From the NCBI GenBank assembly GCA_964455095.1, contig CAYVUV010000143.1, positions 1 to 22,815 of the forward strand: a stretch of 22,815 bases of DNA, written 5' to 3'. Source of the stretch: CAYVUV01 sp964455095. GTDB lineage: Bacteria; Desulfobacterota; Binatia; HRBIN30; CADEER01. The translations under genes were made by a program, and so were the position numbers. Position 1 is the stretch's first letter. Each line of letters opens with the position of its first letter. The notes under the pieces are model-generated. The model saw nothing but the letters and a program-made list of their open reading frames with translations, ran no database searches and was not told where the DNA came from. Shown here in pieces: positions 1 through 9,212 of this stretch.

Positions 1-1787
1 CGCACCCGCCAGGTGCGCGCGGCGAGAGTCTTGTCCTTCGCTGTCTCGGCGAGCTGCACGGCTTGGGCATAAGCCGCCCGCGCCGCCTCGTCGCGCGCCT
101 GCTGGGCCTCGAGCTCCGCCAGAGCCAACCAGGCGCGCGCCTCGCCAGCCGTATCGTTGCGGCTGTGGGCCTGGGCCAACGCCTGCTCGTAGGCCGCGCG
201 CGCCCGCTGCGGTTGCGCCGTGCCGCTTTCGACCTTGCCCAGTCGCAGCAACAAGACGAAGCGCGCCTTCTCGTCGTTCAGCTTTTGCGCCACGGCCAGG
301 GCTTCCAGGTATGCGCCGCGCGCTTCGTCCAAATGCCCCATCGAGCGCTCGACGTCGCCGAGCTTGCGCAGGGTGTGCATGCGCGGCTCGACCGCATCCG
401 CCTGTTGGAAGAGCTTGCTCGCTTCGTCATAGCGGGCACGCGCCTCGGCCAGGCGGTGGCTCGGGCCGAGGGTGTCGGCCATGGCCGCCGCCACCTCCGC
501 CGCCGCAGTCGTGGAGCCCAAGGCGCTGTAGACGGTGAAGCTGCGGCCGTAGAGCTCGCGCGCGCGCTCGTATGCACCCAGCGACTGCTCCAGGGCGGCG
601 AGCTGCCTCAGCACCTCAGCCTCGCCCTGGCGATTGCCATCCTTCTCGAACGCCGCCAACTGCTCCGTCAGGGCAGCGCGGGTGGCCTCGGCGCTGGCGA
701 CCGGATCCAAGGCGACCGGCTCCGCGGCGGGAACGTCCAACTCCGCCGTGCCGGGCACTTCGACCAGCCGCTCCCAGAGGAGATCCTTGCGCGCCACGTC
801 GGCGCGATACGCGATCACCATGGCGCCGCCGCCGTACACGAGCACGCCGACCGCGCAGGGGACGGCACCCCTCAACATCGGGGCCTTCAGGCCCATGCTT
901 CGCGTCAACGCGAGCGCGGTGAGGGCAGCCACCACCACGAACGCCAGCACCGTCAGCTTGGCCGTCGCCCAAGCGGGTCCGAAGGTGGCGAGCAGCACCA
1001 GACCTACCGAGGCCAGCGACACACCCGCAACGATGAGCGCCGCGGTGGTGGCGTCCTGCCGGCTCATACCGGGCGCAGCAGGCCGCGCCACGACGGCAGC
1101 GGCCACCGGTTCGACGACCTTCCTCACCCGCTTCACCTTCGCCGGCTCCTGGGGCCGCAAGCGCTCCAGCTCGCGCTCGATGACCTTGCCCATGATCCAC
1201 GCATCGACGCCGCGACAGTTCTCGCCGGGTTCCGGCAAATGCGGGTTGCTGATGCGCAGCACGCCCGCCCCCGCGGCGCGATCGACCTCGGCAAAGAGCT
1301 CCCGGGCGCGCGCAAACTCGCGCTCCGCCAGCTCGCGCGATTGAGGCGCCAAGAGCTCGGCGAGATTGAAGGCGATATGCGCCCGGCCAAACGTGTCGCA
1401 GAGCTCGTCGTACAAGGCGTCGGCAGCGCGATACGCTTCGACGGCCTTGGGGCTGCGCGACAGGGCCCGCCGCGCGTCTCCCATGCTGTGCAATGCCGCG
1501 GCTTCGCTGGTCCGGTCGCCGCGCTCGCCGCAAATGGTCTGCGCCCGCGCGTACAGCTGCAGGGCGCGCTCGAACTGCTTCACCTCGCACTCGAGGTCCG
1601 CCAGCGCCATGAGCACCGCCGCTTCCTCACCGCGGTCACCCGACTGCTGGCAATGTGCCCGCGCTCGCTCGAGCTCCTCGCGCGCACCCTCCGCATCGCC
1701 GTCGCGGAGCAGCTCGCGCGCCTCGGCCAGCGCGTTTTGCACGACCATCGAGCTGTCATCGGCATCTGCGAGTCGCTTGGCATCCAT
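1..1787 (-). CDS. TPR-repeat membrane protein (partial, C-terminus beyond the left edge)
   Basis: The open frame of 595 codons runs off the left edge without a stop. The start is the ATG at 1787, because a strong GGAGGG ribosome binding site lies 7 nt upstream. Residues 10-170 carry helical tetratricopeptide-like repeats with Ala/Leu/Tyr spacing (ARELLRDGDAEGAREELERA, FERALQLYARA). A basic linker (AKVKRVRKVV, about 216-225) precedes three hydrophobic segments at about 247-270, 276-294 and 307-327. Residues 365-595 are a second TPR array (YERARELYGRSF, LDEARGAYLEALAVA, PQRARAAYEQALAQA). TPR proteins are generally protein-interaction scaffolds. The membrane segments sit in the middle, so TPR arrays flank a small membrane anchor; with three segments the two arrays would lie on opposite sides, or one segment does not span. 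No catalytic domain is visible and the partner is unknown. It is the last visible gene of the minus-strand run. Confidence 0.85.
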   Translation of the reverse strand, partial: MDAKRLADADDSSMVVQNALAEARELLRDGDAEGAREELERARAHCQQSGDRGEEAAVLMALADLECEVKQFERALQLYARAQTICGERGDRTSEAAALHSMGDARRALSRSPKAVEAYRAADALYDELCDTFGRAHIAFNLAELLAPQSRELAEREFARARELFAEVDRAAGAGVLRISNPHLPEPGENCRGVDAWIMGKVIERELERLRPQEPAKVKRVRKVVEPVAAAVVARPAAPGMSRQDATTAALIVAGVSLASVGLVLLATFGPAWATAKLTVLAFVVVAALTALALTRSMGLKAPMLRGAVPCAVGVLVYGGGAMVIAYRADVARKDLLWERLVEVPGTAELDVPAAEPVALDPVASAEATRAALTEQLAAFEKDGNRQGEAEVLRQLAALEQSLGAYERARELYGRSFTVYSALGSTTAAAEVAAAMADTLGPSHRLAEARARYDEASKLFQQADAVEPRMHTLRKLGDVERSMGHLDEARGAYLEALAVAQKLNDEKARFVLLLRLGKVESGTAQPQRARAAYEQALAQAHSRNDTAGEARAWLALAELEAQQARDEAARAAYAQAVQLAETAKDKTLAARTWRV

Positions 1788-1970
1788 CGACCAACCCTCC
1801 ATTCCTCCGCCTGCTGCCTGGCTACTGGCTCGTTTGCCCTCGACGCGTTTTTCGCGCGGGCATGATGCCAGTGGAAGGGGGGGTCCGCTACAACGATTTT
1901 GCTCTCGCGGCTCTTTTCTGACCCGGCTGAATCGGCATCCGCTACCGAGCCGAATGCGCCGCAAACCCGG

Positions 1971-2582
1971 TCAGCCCTTGCGCACGAGGGGGAGCGCCTC
2001 GCCCCACTTGCTGCCGAAGACGAACTCCTGCAGGGGCTTGCGCTGGCGCGGGGCGAGATCACGGCCGCGGAGCGCCTCGGGCAGCTGCGCGGCATTCCCC
2101 TGATAGCCGATCGCCAGGCCCGTCCACGCCTCGCGACCCTCGGGAATCGCGTACACCTCGCGGGCCCGGTCGGGAAGGATGCCGATCATCTGGTGGACGA
2201 CGAGGCCGCGCGCGGTCGCTTCCACCAACAGGTTGCCGGCGGCCAGGCCGAGGTCGTGCACGGCGGCGCGGTTGACCTTGCCGTTGCGGCTAAAGTTCAA
2301 GCTCGCGATGCCCAGGGCCAGCACTGGTGCCGCCTGCGCCCAGGCCTGGTTGGTCTCGACCAGGCACGACAGCAGGCGCTGGAACTCGGCCGGGTCGGCC
2401 TTCGTCGCCACGAGATAGCTCCACGGCTGCTCGTTGTACGACGACGGTGCCCAGCGCGCCGCTTCGAAGAGCGCGCAGAGATCGGCGTCGGACACCGCCC
2501 GATCCTGGAACGCGTACGGACTCCAGCGCTCGGCAATCAGCGGATGGACTGGATAGTCGGTCACGGCCGTCTTATCAGACAT
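1971..2582 (-). CDS. Nitroreductase family protein
   Basis: This 203-residue protein fits the FMN-dependent nitroreductase fold. Near the N-terminus it has HPLIAERWSPYAF (about 13-25), matching the family's HP..xRRSxRxF phosphate-contact segment. ARWAPSSYNEQPW (about 42-54) follows, the usual FMN-contact region. The C-terminal part has GREAWTGLAIGYQG (about 147-160), the characteristic GYP/GYQ turn. Family members reduce nitro compounds, quinones or other electrophiles with NAD(P)H as homodimers; the substrate cannot be told from sequence. The start is the ATG at 2582, supported by AGGAGG 7 nt upstream. It lies 56 nt downstream of the CDP-alcohol transferase on the same strand, and that gap holds a 9-bp-period tandem repeat. 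Confidence 0.9.
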   Translation of the reverse strand: MSDKTAVTDYPVHPLIAERWSPYAFQDRAVSDADLCALFEAARWAPSSYNEQPWSYLVATKADPAEFQRLLSCLVETNQAWAQAAPVLALGIASLNFSRNGKVNRAAVHDLGLAAGNLLVEATARGLVVHQMIGILPDRAREVYAIPEGREAWTGLAIGYQGNAAQLPEALRGRDLAPRQRKPLQEFVFGSKWGEALPLVRKG

Positions 2583-2600
2583 CGTCGATCCTCCTCATGG

Positions 2601-2627
2601 GTCCTATATGTCCTATATCTCCTATGA
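2601..2627. repeat. Short 9-bp-period tandem repeat upstream of the nitroreductase
   Basis: Two perfect copies of GTCCTATAT (2601-2609, 2610-2618) are followed by a degenerate third copy, CTCCTATGA (2619-2627). TCCTCATGG just before the array (2592-2600) looks like a further decayed copy that grades into the ribosome binding site. The array is AT-rich against a very GC-rich background. Read on the minus strand it sits about 20-45 nt upstream of the nitroreductase start, so it lies in the leader or promoter. Its function is not known. Confidence 0.75.
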
Positions 2628-2638
2628 CCACAGCAGCT

Positions 2639-3181
2639 TCACCGCCGCAGTCGGGCCGCAACCGACGCCCCTGAATACAGCGGCACCAAACAGAAGCAGG
2701 CGAACACCAGCCAGGCCGGCAGCCAGCCGAGGCCGACGGTGTCGTTGCCGACCAGAATCCCGATCAGTGTGTAGTTCAGAATGCCGCCGACATGGCCGAG
2801 GCGGCTGCCGAGCAGTTGCGGGCTGCCGCCGGCGGCGGTGCGGCGCCAGGAGTCGGCGACGTAGGTGGCAAACGAGGCGGCGATCGCGGCCGGCACCCAC
2901 CACGGCGCAACGCCGAGCCAGGCGTAGAAGCCGAGCGCGACGAGAATGAAGCCGATGTCGGCGAGGTGATCCAGCCAACGCCCGGCCGGCGTGGCGATCG
3001 CCAGGCGCCGTGCGATGCGGCCGTCGAAGTAGTCGCTGCTGGCGATGAGCGCAAACAGCAGCGCTGCCACCCAGCCGCCACCCGCGCGCGCCGACACGCT
3101 CCACACAAAGACGGGCGCCAGCGCCAGGCGCAGGGCGGTCACGGCGTTCGCCGCGTGGCGTGTCATCCCGACCGGCGGCAC
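2639..3181 (-). CDS. CDP-alcohol phosphatidyltransferase family membrane protein
   Basis: The 180-residue protein carries the complete CDP-alcohol phosphotransferase signature D-x2-D-G-x2-A-R-x8-G-x3-D-x3-D with correct spacing: D50, D53, G54, A57, R58, G67, D71 and D75. The aspartates bind the divalent metal and the CDP-diacylglycerol diphosphate. Several hydrophobic segments (about 14-30, 36-49, 74-90, 92-108, 130-146, 150-172) make it a multi-spanning inner-membrane enzyme. The family transfers a phosphatidyl group to an alcohol such as glycerol-3-phosphate, serine or inositol; which one is not resolved here. The GTG at 3181 is preferred because GGAG lies 6-7 nt upstream; an in-frame ATG at 3166 is the alternative. 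It starts 12 nt after the lipoprotein stop, so the two are probably co-transcribed. Confidence 0.88.
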   Translation of the reverse strand: MPPVGMTRHAANAVTALRLALAPVFVWSVSARAGGGWVAALLFALIASSDYFDGRIARRLAIATPAGRWLDHLADIGFILVALGFYAWLGVAPWWVPAAIAASFATYVADSWRRTAAGGSPQLLGSRLGHVGGILNYTLIGILVGNDTVGLGWLPAWLVFACFCLVPLYSGASVAARLRR

Positions 3182-3193
3182 GCCGCGCTCCGC

Positions 3194-3604
3194 TCAACGC
3201 TCCTCGGCCAGTGCCGCGTCGACGCTGCGCCGCACCTCGCGCAGCGCCGTGCCCTCGGCCGGCAGCCCGGGCGCCAGCGCGGCCCAGCGCCCCGCATCGC
3301 CGCGCGCCGTATCGATCGCATCGACGAAGCGCGCGTAGCGCTCGAGCAAGGCGCCGAAGGCCTGAAAGGAGCGCCGGTCCTTGTAGCGCTCGTACTGCCC
3401 GGCAAACTGTCGCGCCCGCTGCAGCGGATACGTCAGTTCGGTCACGTCATTGGAGGTCGGCCGCCGACCGCTCTCGGCGGTGTCGACGACTTTGTCGACC
3501 ATCGACGTCAGCACGTCGAGGTGCACCGTCATGATCTGCTCGTAACTGCGCCACAAACAGGCGGAGAGCAGCAGGAGTCCGAGCACCGCGACACGCGCAC
3601 GCAT
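3194..3604 (-). CDS. Small putative lipoprotein
   Basis: This 136-residue protein starts with MRARVAVLGLLLLSAC: a basic n-region, a Leu-rich core and the lipobox LSAC with the lipidated Cys at residue 16. This predicts export and attachment to a membrane by signal peptidase II processing. The rest is charged, mainly helical and of unknown function (for example QRARQFAGQYERYKDRRSF, residues 62-80). The frame is open far upstream, but the ATG at 3604 places the lipobox correctly and has AAGG upstream, so I chose it. It is the first gene of the minus-strand run and is divergent from the LeuD-like gene. No family is recognised. Confidence 0.72.
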   Translation of the reverse strand: MRARVAVLGLLLLSACLWRSYEQIMTVHLDVLTSMVDKVVDTAESGRRPTSNDVTELTYPLQRARQFAGQYERYKDRRSFQAFGALLERYARFVDAIDTARGDAGRWAALAPGLPAEGTALREVRRSVDAALAEER

Positions 3605-3659
3605 GGCGCGACACCTTAGCCGTGCACGGGGGGTGGGAGCCAGTGCGCGCGAGCCTGTT

Positions 3660-3691
3660 TTGACTTTTGTTCCGCGCATGTCCGATATAAC
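3660..3691 (+). promoter_or_regulatory. Candidate sigma70-type promoter of the LeuD-like gene, possibly leaderless
   Basis: TTGACT at 3660-3665 is a good -35 box. An AT-rich GATATAAC follows (3684-3691): a -10 box read as GATATA gives an 18-nt spacer, and read as TATAAC gives a 20-nt spacer. The element ends only 9 nt before the ATG at 3701, and no Shine-Dalgarno sequence lies between. Transcription would therefore begin at or within a few bases of the start codon. This is inferred from sequence alone. Confidence 0.45.
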
Positions 3692-3700
3692 CCCGCTGCC

Positions 3701-4213
3701 ATGACCGATTCGCCCCTCGAGCTCGACGAGCTGCCCTACCTGGACGGGCGCGGCTGGCGTTTCGGCGACGACATCCGCGCCGACGACGTATTGCCCCCCG
3801 AGCAACACGCCAACGGACTGGCCGTCGGATCGTTTGCCATGAGCGGCGTCGACCCCGGCTTCGCCGCGCGCCTGCGCCGCGGCGACTTCATCGTCGCCGG
3901 CCTGCGCTTCGGTGTGGGCGCGCCGACACCGGCCACGGCGCGCGCACTCAAGCTCGCCGGGGTCGGCGCGGTCATCGCGCGCTCCTTTGGGCCCGAGTTT
4001 TTTCGCGTCGCCATCCACGCCGGGCTGCCGGCCCTGCAGGTCGAGGAGACCGGCGCGGTGAAGAACGGCGACCGCCTGCGCGTCGACGTCGAGGGGCACA
4101 AGGTCGTCAACCTCAGCTCCGGCGACCGCTACGTCATCCGCAACGTCTACGGCGAAGCGCTCGACATCCTGCGCGCCGGCGGCCTGGCCGAGTACATGGC
4201 GGCCAAGGGTTGA
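3701..4213 (+). CDS. LeuD-like aconitase swivel-domain protein (3-isopropylmalate dehydratase small-subunit family), divergent
   Basis: The 170-residue protein matches the short LeuD/HacB type along its length: WRFGDDIRADDVLPP (19-33) for the kfGDdInTDdIiPg start, GDFIVAGLRFGVG (61-73), GVGAVIARSFGPEFFRVAIHAGLP (87-110) and RAGGLAEYM (158-166) at the C-terminus. Normal small subunits bind a large Fe-S subunit and contact substrate with the loop GSSREHA. Here that loop reads GAPTPATA (73-80), so the two Ser and the Arg are absent, and the usual NTDD is RADD. No large subunit is in the window. It begins a plus-strand run with pyrD, 9 nt downstream, and has no ribosome binding site. It could be a small subunit for a different hydro-lyase or a non-catalytic swivel protein. 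Family membership is clear; leucine biosynthesis is doubtful. Confidence 0.8.
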   Translation: MTDSPLELDELPYLDGRGWRFGDDIRADDVLPPEQHANGLAVGSFAMSGVDPGFAARLRRGDFIVAGLRFGVGAPTPATARALKLAGVGAVIARSFGPEFFRVAIHAGLPALQVEETGAVKNGDRLRVDVEGHKVVNLSSGDRYVIRNVYGEALDILRAGGLAEYMAAKG

Positions 4214-4222
4214 GACCGCCTC

Positions 4223-5323
4223 GTGCTCTACCCCCTGCTGCGGCCGCTGCTCTTTCAGCTCCCGCCCGAAGCCGCGCACCACGCCGCGTTCAGCGCCCTG
4301 GTGCCGCTCCAGCTCGCCCTCGAGCATTTGCCTTCGGTCTCCCCGCCGAGCGATCCGTCGCTGCGCCAGGAGCTCTGGGGCTTGAAGTTTCCCAATCCGA
4401 TCGGCCTCGCCGCGGGGTTCGACAAGAACGCGGCGCTGCCACATGTCTGGGGCGCGCTCGGCTTCGGCTTCGCCGAATTGGGCACCATCACCGCGCACGC
4501 CCAGCCCGGCAACCCGGCGCCGCGCCTCTTCCGCCTCGCCGACGACCGCGCACTGATCAACCGGCTCGGCTTCAACAACGATGGCGCGGCCGCGGTCGCC
4601 GCCGCGCTGGCCCGGCACCTCGCCGCCCACCGCCCCCTCACCCCGCTGGGGATCAACCTCGGCAAGTCGCGCGTGACGCCGATCGACGAAGCGATCACCG
4701 ACTACTGCACCAGCCTGCGGCACCTGTTCCCGCTCGCCGACTACGTCACCATCAACGTCAGCTCGCCCAATACGCCCGGCCTGCGCGACCTGCAGGCCGC
4801 CGCACAGCTCGCCCCACTGCTGGAGGCGGTGCAGGCCACCAACCGCCAGCTCGCTGCCGAACAGCGCACGGCCGCGCGCCCGCTGCTGGTCAAAGTGGCG
4901 CCCGACTTGAGCGAGGCCGACCTGCGCGAGGTCGTCGCCGTCGCGCGCACCGCGGGTGTGGCTGGGATCATCGCCACCAACACCACCTTGCAGCGCCCCG
5001 ACCTGCGCGCGCCGGCGGCGCTGGCGCAGGAAGCGGGCGGACTGAGCGGCGCGCCGCTGCGCCAGCTCTCGACCGACGTGATCCGCGCGCTGTACCGGGC
5101 CGCCGGCCCTGCCCTGCCGATCATCGGCGTCGGCGGCATCTTCAGCGCCGCGGACGCCTACGAGAAGATCCGCGCCGGCGCCGCGTTGCTGCAGGTCTAC
5201 ACGGGCTTCATCTACGAAGGACCGACGCTGCCGCGCCGTCTGTGCACCCAGCTCGCGCAGCTGCTCGCCCGCGACGGCTTCGCACACCTGCGCGACGCGG
5301 TCGGCGTTGACGCGCCGGCTTGA
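4223..5323 (+). CDS. pyrD: Dihydroorotate dehydrogenase (quinone), class 2
   Basis: This enzyme oxidises dihydroorotate to orotate in de novo pyrimidine synthesis and passes electrons to the quinone pool, bound to the inner membrane by its N-terminus. The 366 residues begin MLYPLLRPLLFQLPPEAAHH, the typical membrane-associated helix pair of class 2 enzymes. PNPIGLAAGFDKN (57-69) is the flavin-contact strand. INVSSPNTPGLR (177-188) holds the catalytic Ser used by class 2 in place of the class 1 Cys. LVKVAPDL, GIIATNTT and PIIGVGGI are the remaining FMN-site segments. The start is a GTG at 4223, supported by the match of residue 1 onward to the family N-terminus. It lies 9 nt after the LeuD-like stop and 58 nt before thiC. 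Confidence 0.96.
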   Translation: MLYPLLRPLLFQLPPEAAHHAAFSALVPLQLALEHLPSVSPPSDPSLRQELWGLKFPNPIGLAAGFDKNAALPHVWGALGFGFAELGTITAHAQPGNPAPRLFRLADDRALINRLGFNNDGAAAVAAALARHLAAHRPLTPLGINLGKSRVTPIDEAITDYCTSLRHLFPLADYVTINVSSPNTPGLRDLQAAAQLAPLLEAVQATNRQLAAEQRTAARPLLVKVAPDLSEADLREVVAVARTAGVAGIIATNTTLQRPDLRAPAALAQEAGGLSGAPLRQLSTDVIRALYRAAGPALPIIGVGGIFSAADAYEKIRAGAALLQVYTGFIYEGPTLPRRLCTQLAQLLARDGFAHLRDAVGVDAPA

Positions 5324-5381
5324 TCCCCCGCCGGGCGCGTCGTACGCTCGCGACAGCCGCCGCACGGCCGAGGAGCGAATG

Positions 5382-7009
<1,628 letters not shown>

Positions 7010-7019
<10 letters not shown>

Positions 7020-8176
7020 TCGGCCACCGCCGCCTGGCGCTCGGGCAACGAGAGCTTGCGCAGGCGGCGGATCAGCGCGGCGAAACGGAGCAGATCACCC
7101 GGGCCGGCGCCGGTGGCGAGCGGCCCGATGTTCCAGATCACCACGTGGCGCAGCCCGGCGGCGACCAGCGCACGGATCTCGCCCATCACCTCGTCGATGC
7201 TGCCGGCCACGACGCCGTCGCCGATCAACTCGGGCGTCACCTGGCGGCGCGCCGACTCGATCTGCTCCGGCGTGATCTCCTCCGGCACGAAGTCGGCAAA
7301 GCCTTCGAAGTCCTCGCTGATCGGGTGCCGCAGGCCGTGCTTGCTCCATACGGCACCGGGCATCAACATCGCCATCGCCGCCACGGCCGGAACCTTCATC
7401 ACCTGCGCCAGCGCCGCGGCGCGATTGCGGCCCAGAATGAGCTGGACCTGCATCGCCGGCTCGAAGTGCGGCAGATCGCGCCCGGCCTCGGCACCCGCCG
7501 CATAGATGCGGCGCAGACTGCTGCGGTACTCGTCCGGTGTCAGCTTCTTGGTCGGGTACCAGCCGTCGGCGTAGCGACCGGTGAGGCCGAGCATGCGCGG
7601 CGCGTGGGCGGCGACCCAGACCACCGGCGCCTTGCCCTTGTAGAGCGGCGTCGTGAACAGAGCCCGCTGCAAGCGCCAGATCGAGCCGTCGAAATCGATC
7701 GGCTCGCCGCCGCTGGTCCACAGGCGGCGAATGATCTCCAGCGCCTCCTCCAGGCGGCCGACGCGTTTGACGAAGGGCAAGCCGTACGGCTCGGTGTTCT
7801 CGCGCTCGCCGTTGCCGATGCCGAGGATCGATCGACCCTTGGTCAGATGGTCGAGGGTCACGAACGCCTGTGCCAGCGTCGCCGGATGGCGGCGAAACGG
7901 CTCGGTGACGCCGGTGCCGATGCGCACGCGCTTGAAGCGCGTCGCCATCATGCCCATCATCACGAACGGGTCGAAGAACGCGTCGGGCGACGGCACCACT
8001 TTGGCTGCCGGCGTCAGGCCCGGTCCCCACAGCGAGCGCGGAATGAAGCTCAGGTAGTGATCGGGCAGAAACAGCGAGTCGACGCCGAAGAGCTGGTACA
8101 GGCGCATGCTGGCGCGCTCGACCTGCAGCGGCGCCGTGCAGGTGGTCTCGACGCCGACGGACAGAAAACCACTCAT
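7010..8176 (-). CDS. LLM-class (luciferase-like) flavin/F420-dependent oxidoreductase
   Basis: The 388-residue product from the ATG at 8176 is a luciferase-like TIM barrel. FGVDSLFLPDHYLSF lies near the N-terminus. RVRIGTGVTEPFRRHPATLAQAFVTLDHLT and the following GRSILGIGNGERENTEPYG match the cofactor-binding core of F420-dependent reductases in this superfamily. VVWVAAHAPRMLGLTGRYADGWYPT is the conserved central region, and a C-terminal barrel segment (LIGDGVVAGSIDEVMGEIRALVAAGLRHVVIW) follows. Members move hydride between F420 or FMN and varied substrates; the substrate is unknown. An in-frame GTG at 8194 is a possible alternative start, and neither start has a clear ribosome binding site. 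Its stop overlaps the end of thiC by 10 nt in convergent orientation. It is divergent from a second gene of the same superfamily. Confidence 0.9.
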
Positions 8177-8285
8177 GCCGCGCTGAACTGTCACGCCCCG
8201 GGTGCGCTGTCAACGAAGCCGGCGCGGTGTTCATCCGCTGCGCGGTGTGGTTTCATGGGCCCCTCACGAGCAAAGGAGTTTGCGC

Positions 8286-9137
8286 ATGGAATACGGCGTC
8301 TTGATGTTCGCAACCGACTACGCCATCCGCCCCGACGAGCTGGCGCGGGCGGTGGAGGAGCGCGGGTTCGAGTCGTTGTGGCTGCCCGAGCACACGCATA
8401 TTCCCGCCAGCCGGGAGTCGCCGTGGCCGGGCGGGCCTGAATTGCCGAAGGAGTACTGGCACACGCACGACCTGTTCATCGCCCTGGCCATGGCCGCGGC
8501 GGTGACGACGAAGATCAAGCTCGGCACCGGCATCTGCCTGGTGATCGAACGCGATCCGATCACGCTGGCCAAGGAGGTCGCGACGCTCGACGCGCTGTCC
8601 AACGGCCGCCTGCTGGTCGGCATCGGCGGCGGCGGGAACGCAGAGGAGATGGCCAACCACGGCACCGCTTTCAAGACACGCTGGAAGCTGTTGCGCGAGC
8701 GCATCGAGGCGATGAAGGTGATCTGGACGCAGGACAACGCCGAGTACCACGGCGAGCTGGTCAACTTCGATCCGCTCTGGTCGTGGCCCAAGCCGGCGCA
8801 GAAGCCGCATCCGCCGATCTACCTCGGCGGCCACGGCCCCAAGGCGCTGCAGCGCGTCGTCAACTACTGTGACGGCTGGATGCCCATCCCGGCGCGGGCG
8901 GCAAAGCTGGAGGCGGAGGTCGCCGAGTTGCACCGCATGGCCACGGCGGCCGGGCGCGATCCGGCCTCACTGACGATCTCGCTGTACGGCGTGCCCAACG
9001 ACGCCGACGCCTTGCGCGCCTACGCCAGGGCCGGCGCCCACCGTGCCATGTTCGCCCTGCCCTCGGCGCCGCGCGAGACCATCCTGCCGCTGCTCGACAG
9101 CTACGCCGAAACGTTGCGCGCGTTGCGCGCCGGTTGA
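8286..9137 (+). CDS. LLM-class F420-dependent oxidoreductase (TIGR03619-like)
   Basis: This 283-residue luciferase-like protein starts MEYGVLMFATDYAIRPDEL. GFESLWLPEHTHIP (about 24-37) and IKLGTGICLVIERDPITLAKEVATLD are typical of the F420-dependent TIGR03619 group. GRLLVGIGGGGNAEEM is the glycine-rich turn that contacts cofactor phosphate, and HPPIYLGGHGPKALQRVVNYCDGWMP is the conserved late-barrel segment. The start is the ATG at 8286 because AAAGGAG (8272-8278) lies 7 nt upstream; an in-frame start further upstream has no such signal. The two neighbouring oxidoreductases are only distantly alike, so they are not a recent tandem duplication. The substrate is unknown. Confidence 0.92.
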   Translation: MEYGVLMFATDYAIRPDELARAVEERGFESLWLPEHTHIPASRESPWPGGPELPKEYWHTHDLFIALAMAAAVTTKIKLGTGICLVIERDPITLAKEVATLDALSNGRLLVGIGGGGNAEEMANHGTAFKTRWKLLRERIEAMKVIWTQDNAEYHGELVNFDPLWSWPKPAQKPHPPIYLGGHGPKALQRVVNYCDGWMPIPARAAKLEAEVAELHRMATAAGRDPASLTISLYGVPNDADALRAYARAGAHRAMFALPSAPRETILPLLDSYAETLRALRAG

Positions 9138-9146
9138 TCGCATAGA

Positions 9147-9195
9147 TGCAAGCCGCCGTCCGCTGCGCCGCTCACGCGGCAGACGGCGGCTTGCA
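9147..9195. terminator. Large hairpin between convergent genes, probable bidirectional terminator
   Basis: TGCAAGCCGCCGTC (9147-9160) pairs perfectly over 14 bp with GACGGCGGCTTGCA (9182-9195). Within the 21-nt loop, GCCGC (9167-9171) and GCGGC (9176-9180) form a second 5-bp stem around TCAC. It begins 10 nt after the stop of the luciferase-like gene and ends 18 nt before the stop of the RRM gene on the other strand. There is no U-tract on either side, so it may act as a non-canonical terminator or transcript-end stabiliser. Confidence 0.65.
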
Positions 9196-9212
9196 CAGTT
9201 ACCGGTGGCTCG

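Noticed and set aside
63..1865. 600-codon plus-strand ORF
   Set aside because: It is an Arg/Gln/His-rich shadow of the minus-strand TPR gene, with no ribosome binding site and no recognisable domain.
1920..1970. Possible terminator downstream of the nitroreductase gene (CGGCT...AGCCG)
   Set aside because: Only a 5-bp stem with an 18-nt loop and no U-tract on the minus strand.
5324..5381. TPP riboswitch before thiC
   Set aside because: The gap is only 58 nt and none of the conserved THI-box sequences are visible.
8186..8214. Perfect TTGACA (8209-8214, minus strand) as promoter of the first luciferase-like gene
   Set aside because: At 16-18 nt spacing the would-be -10 boxes (for example ACAGTT) match consensus poorly, so the box alone is not enough.
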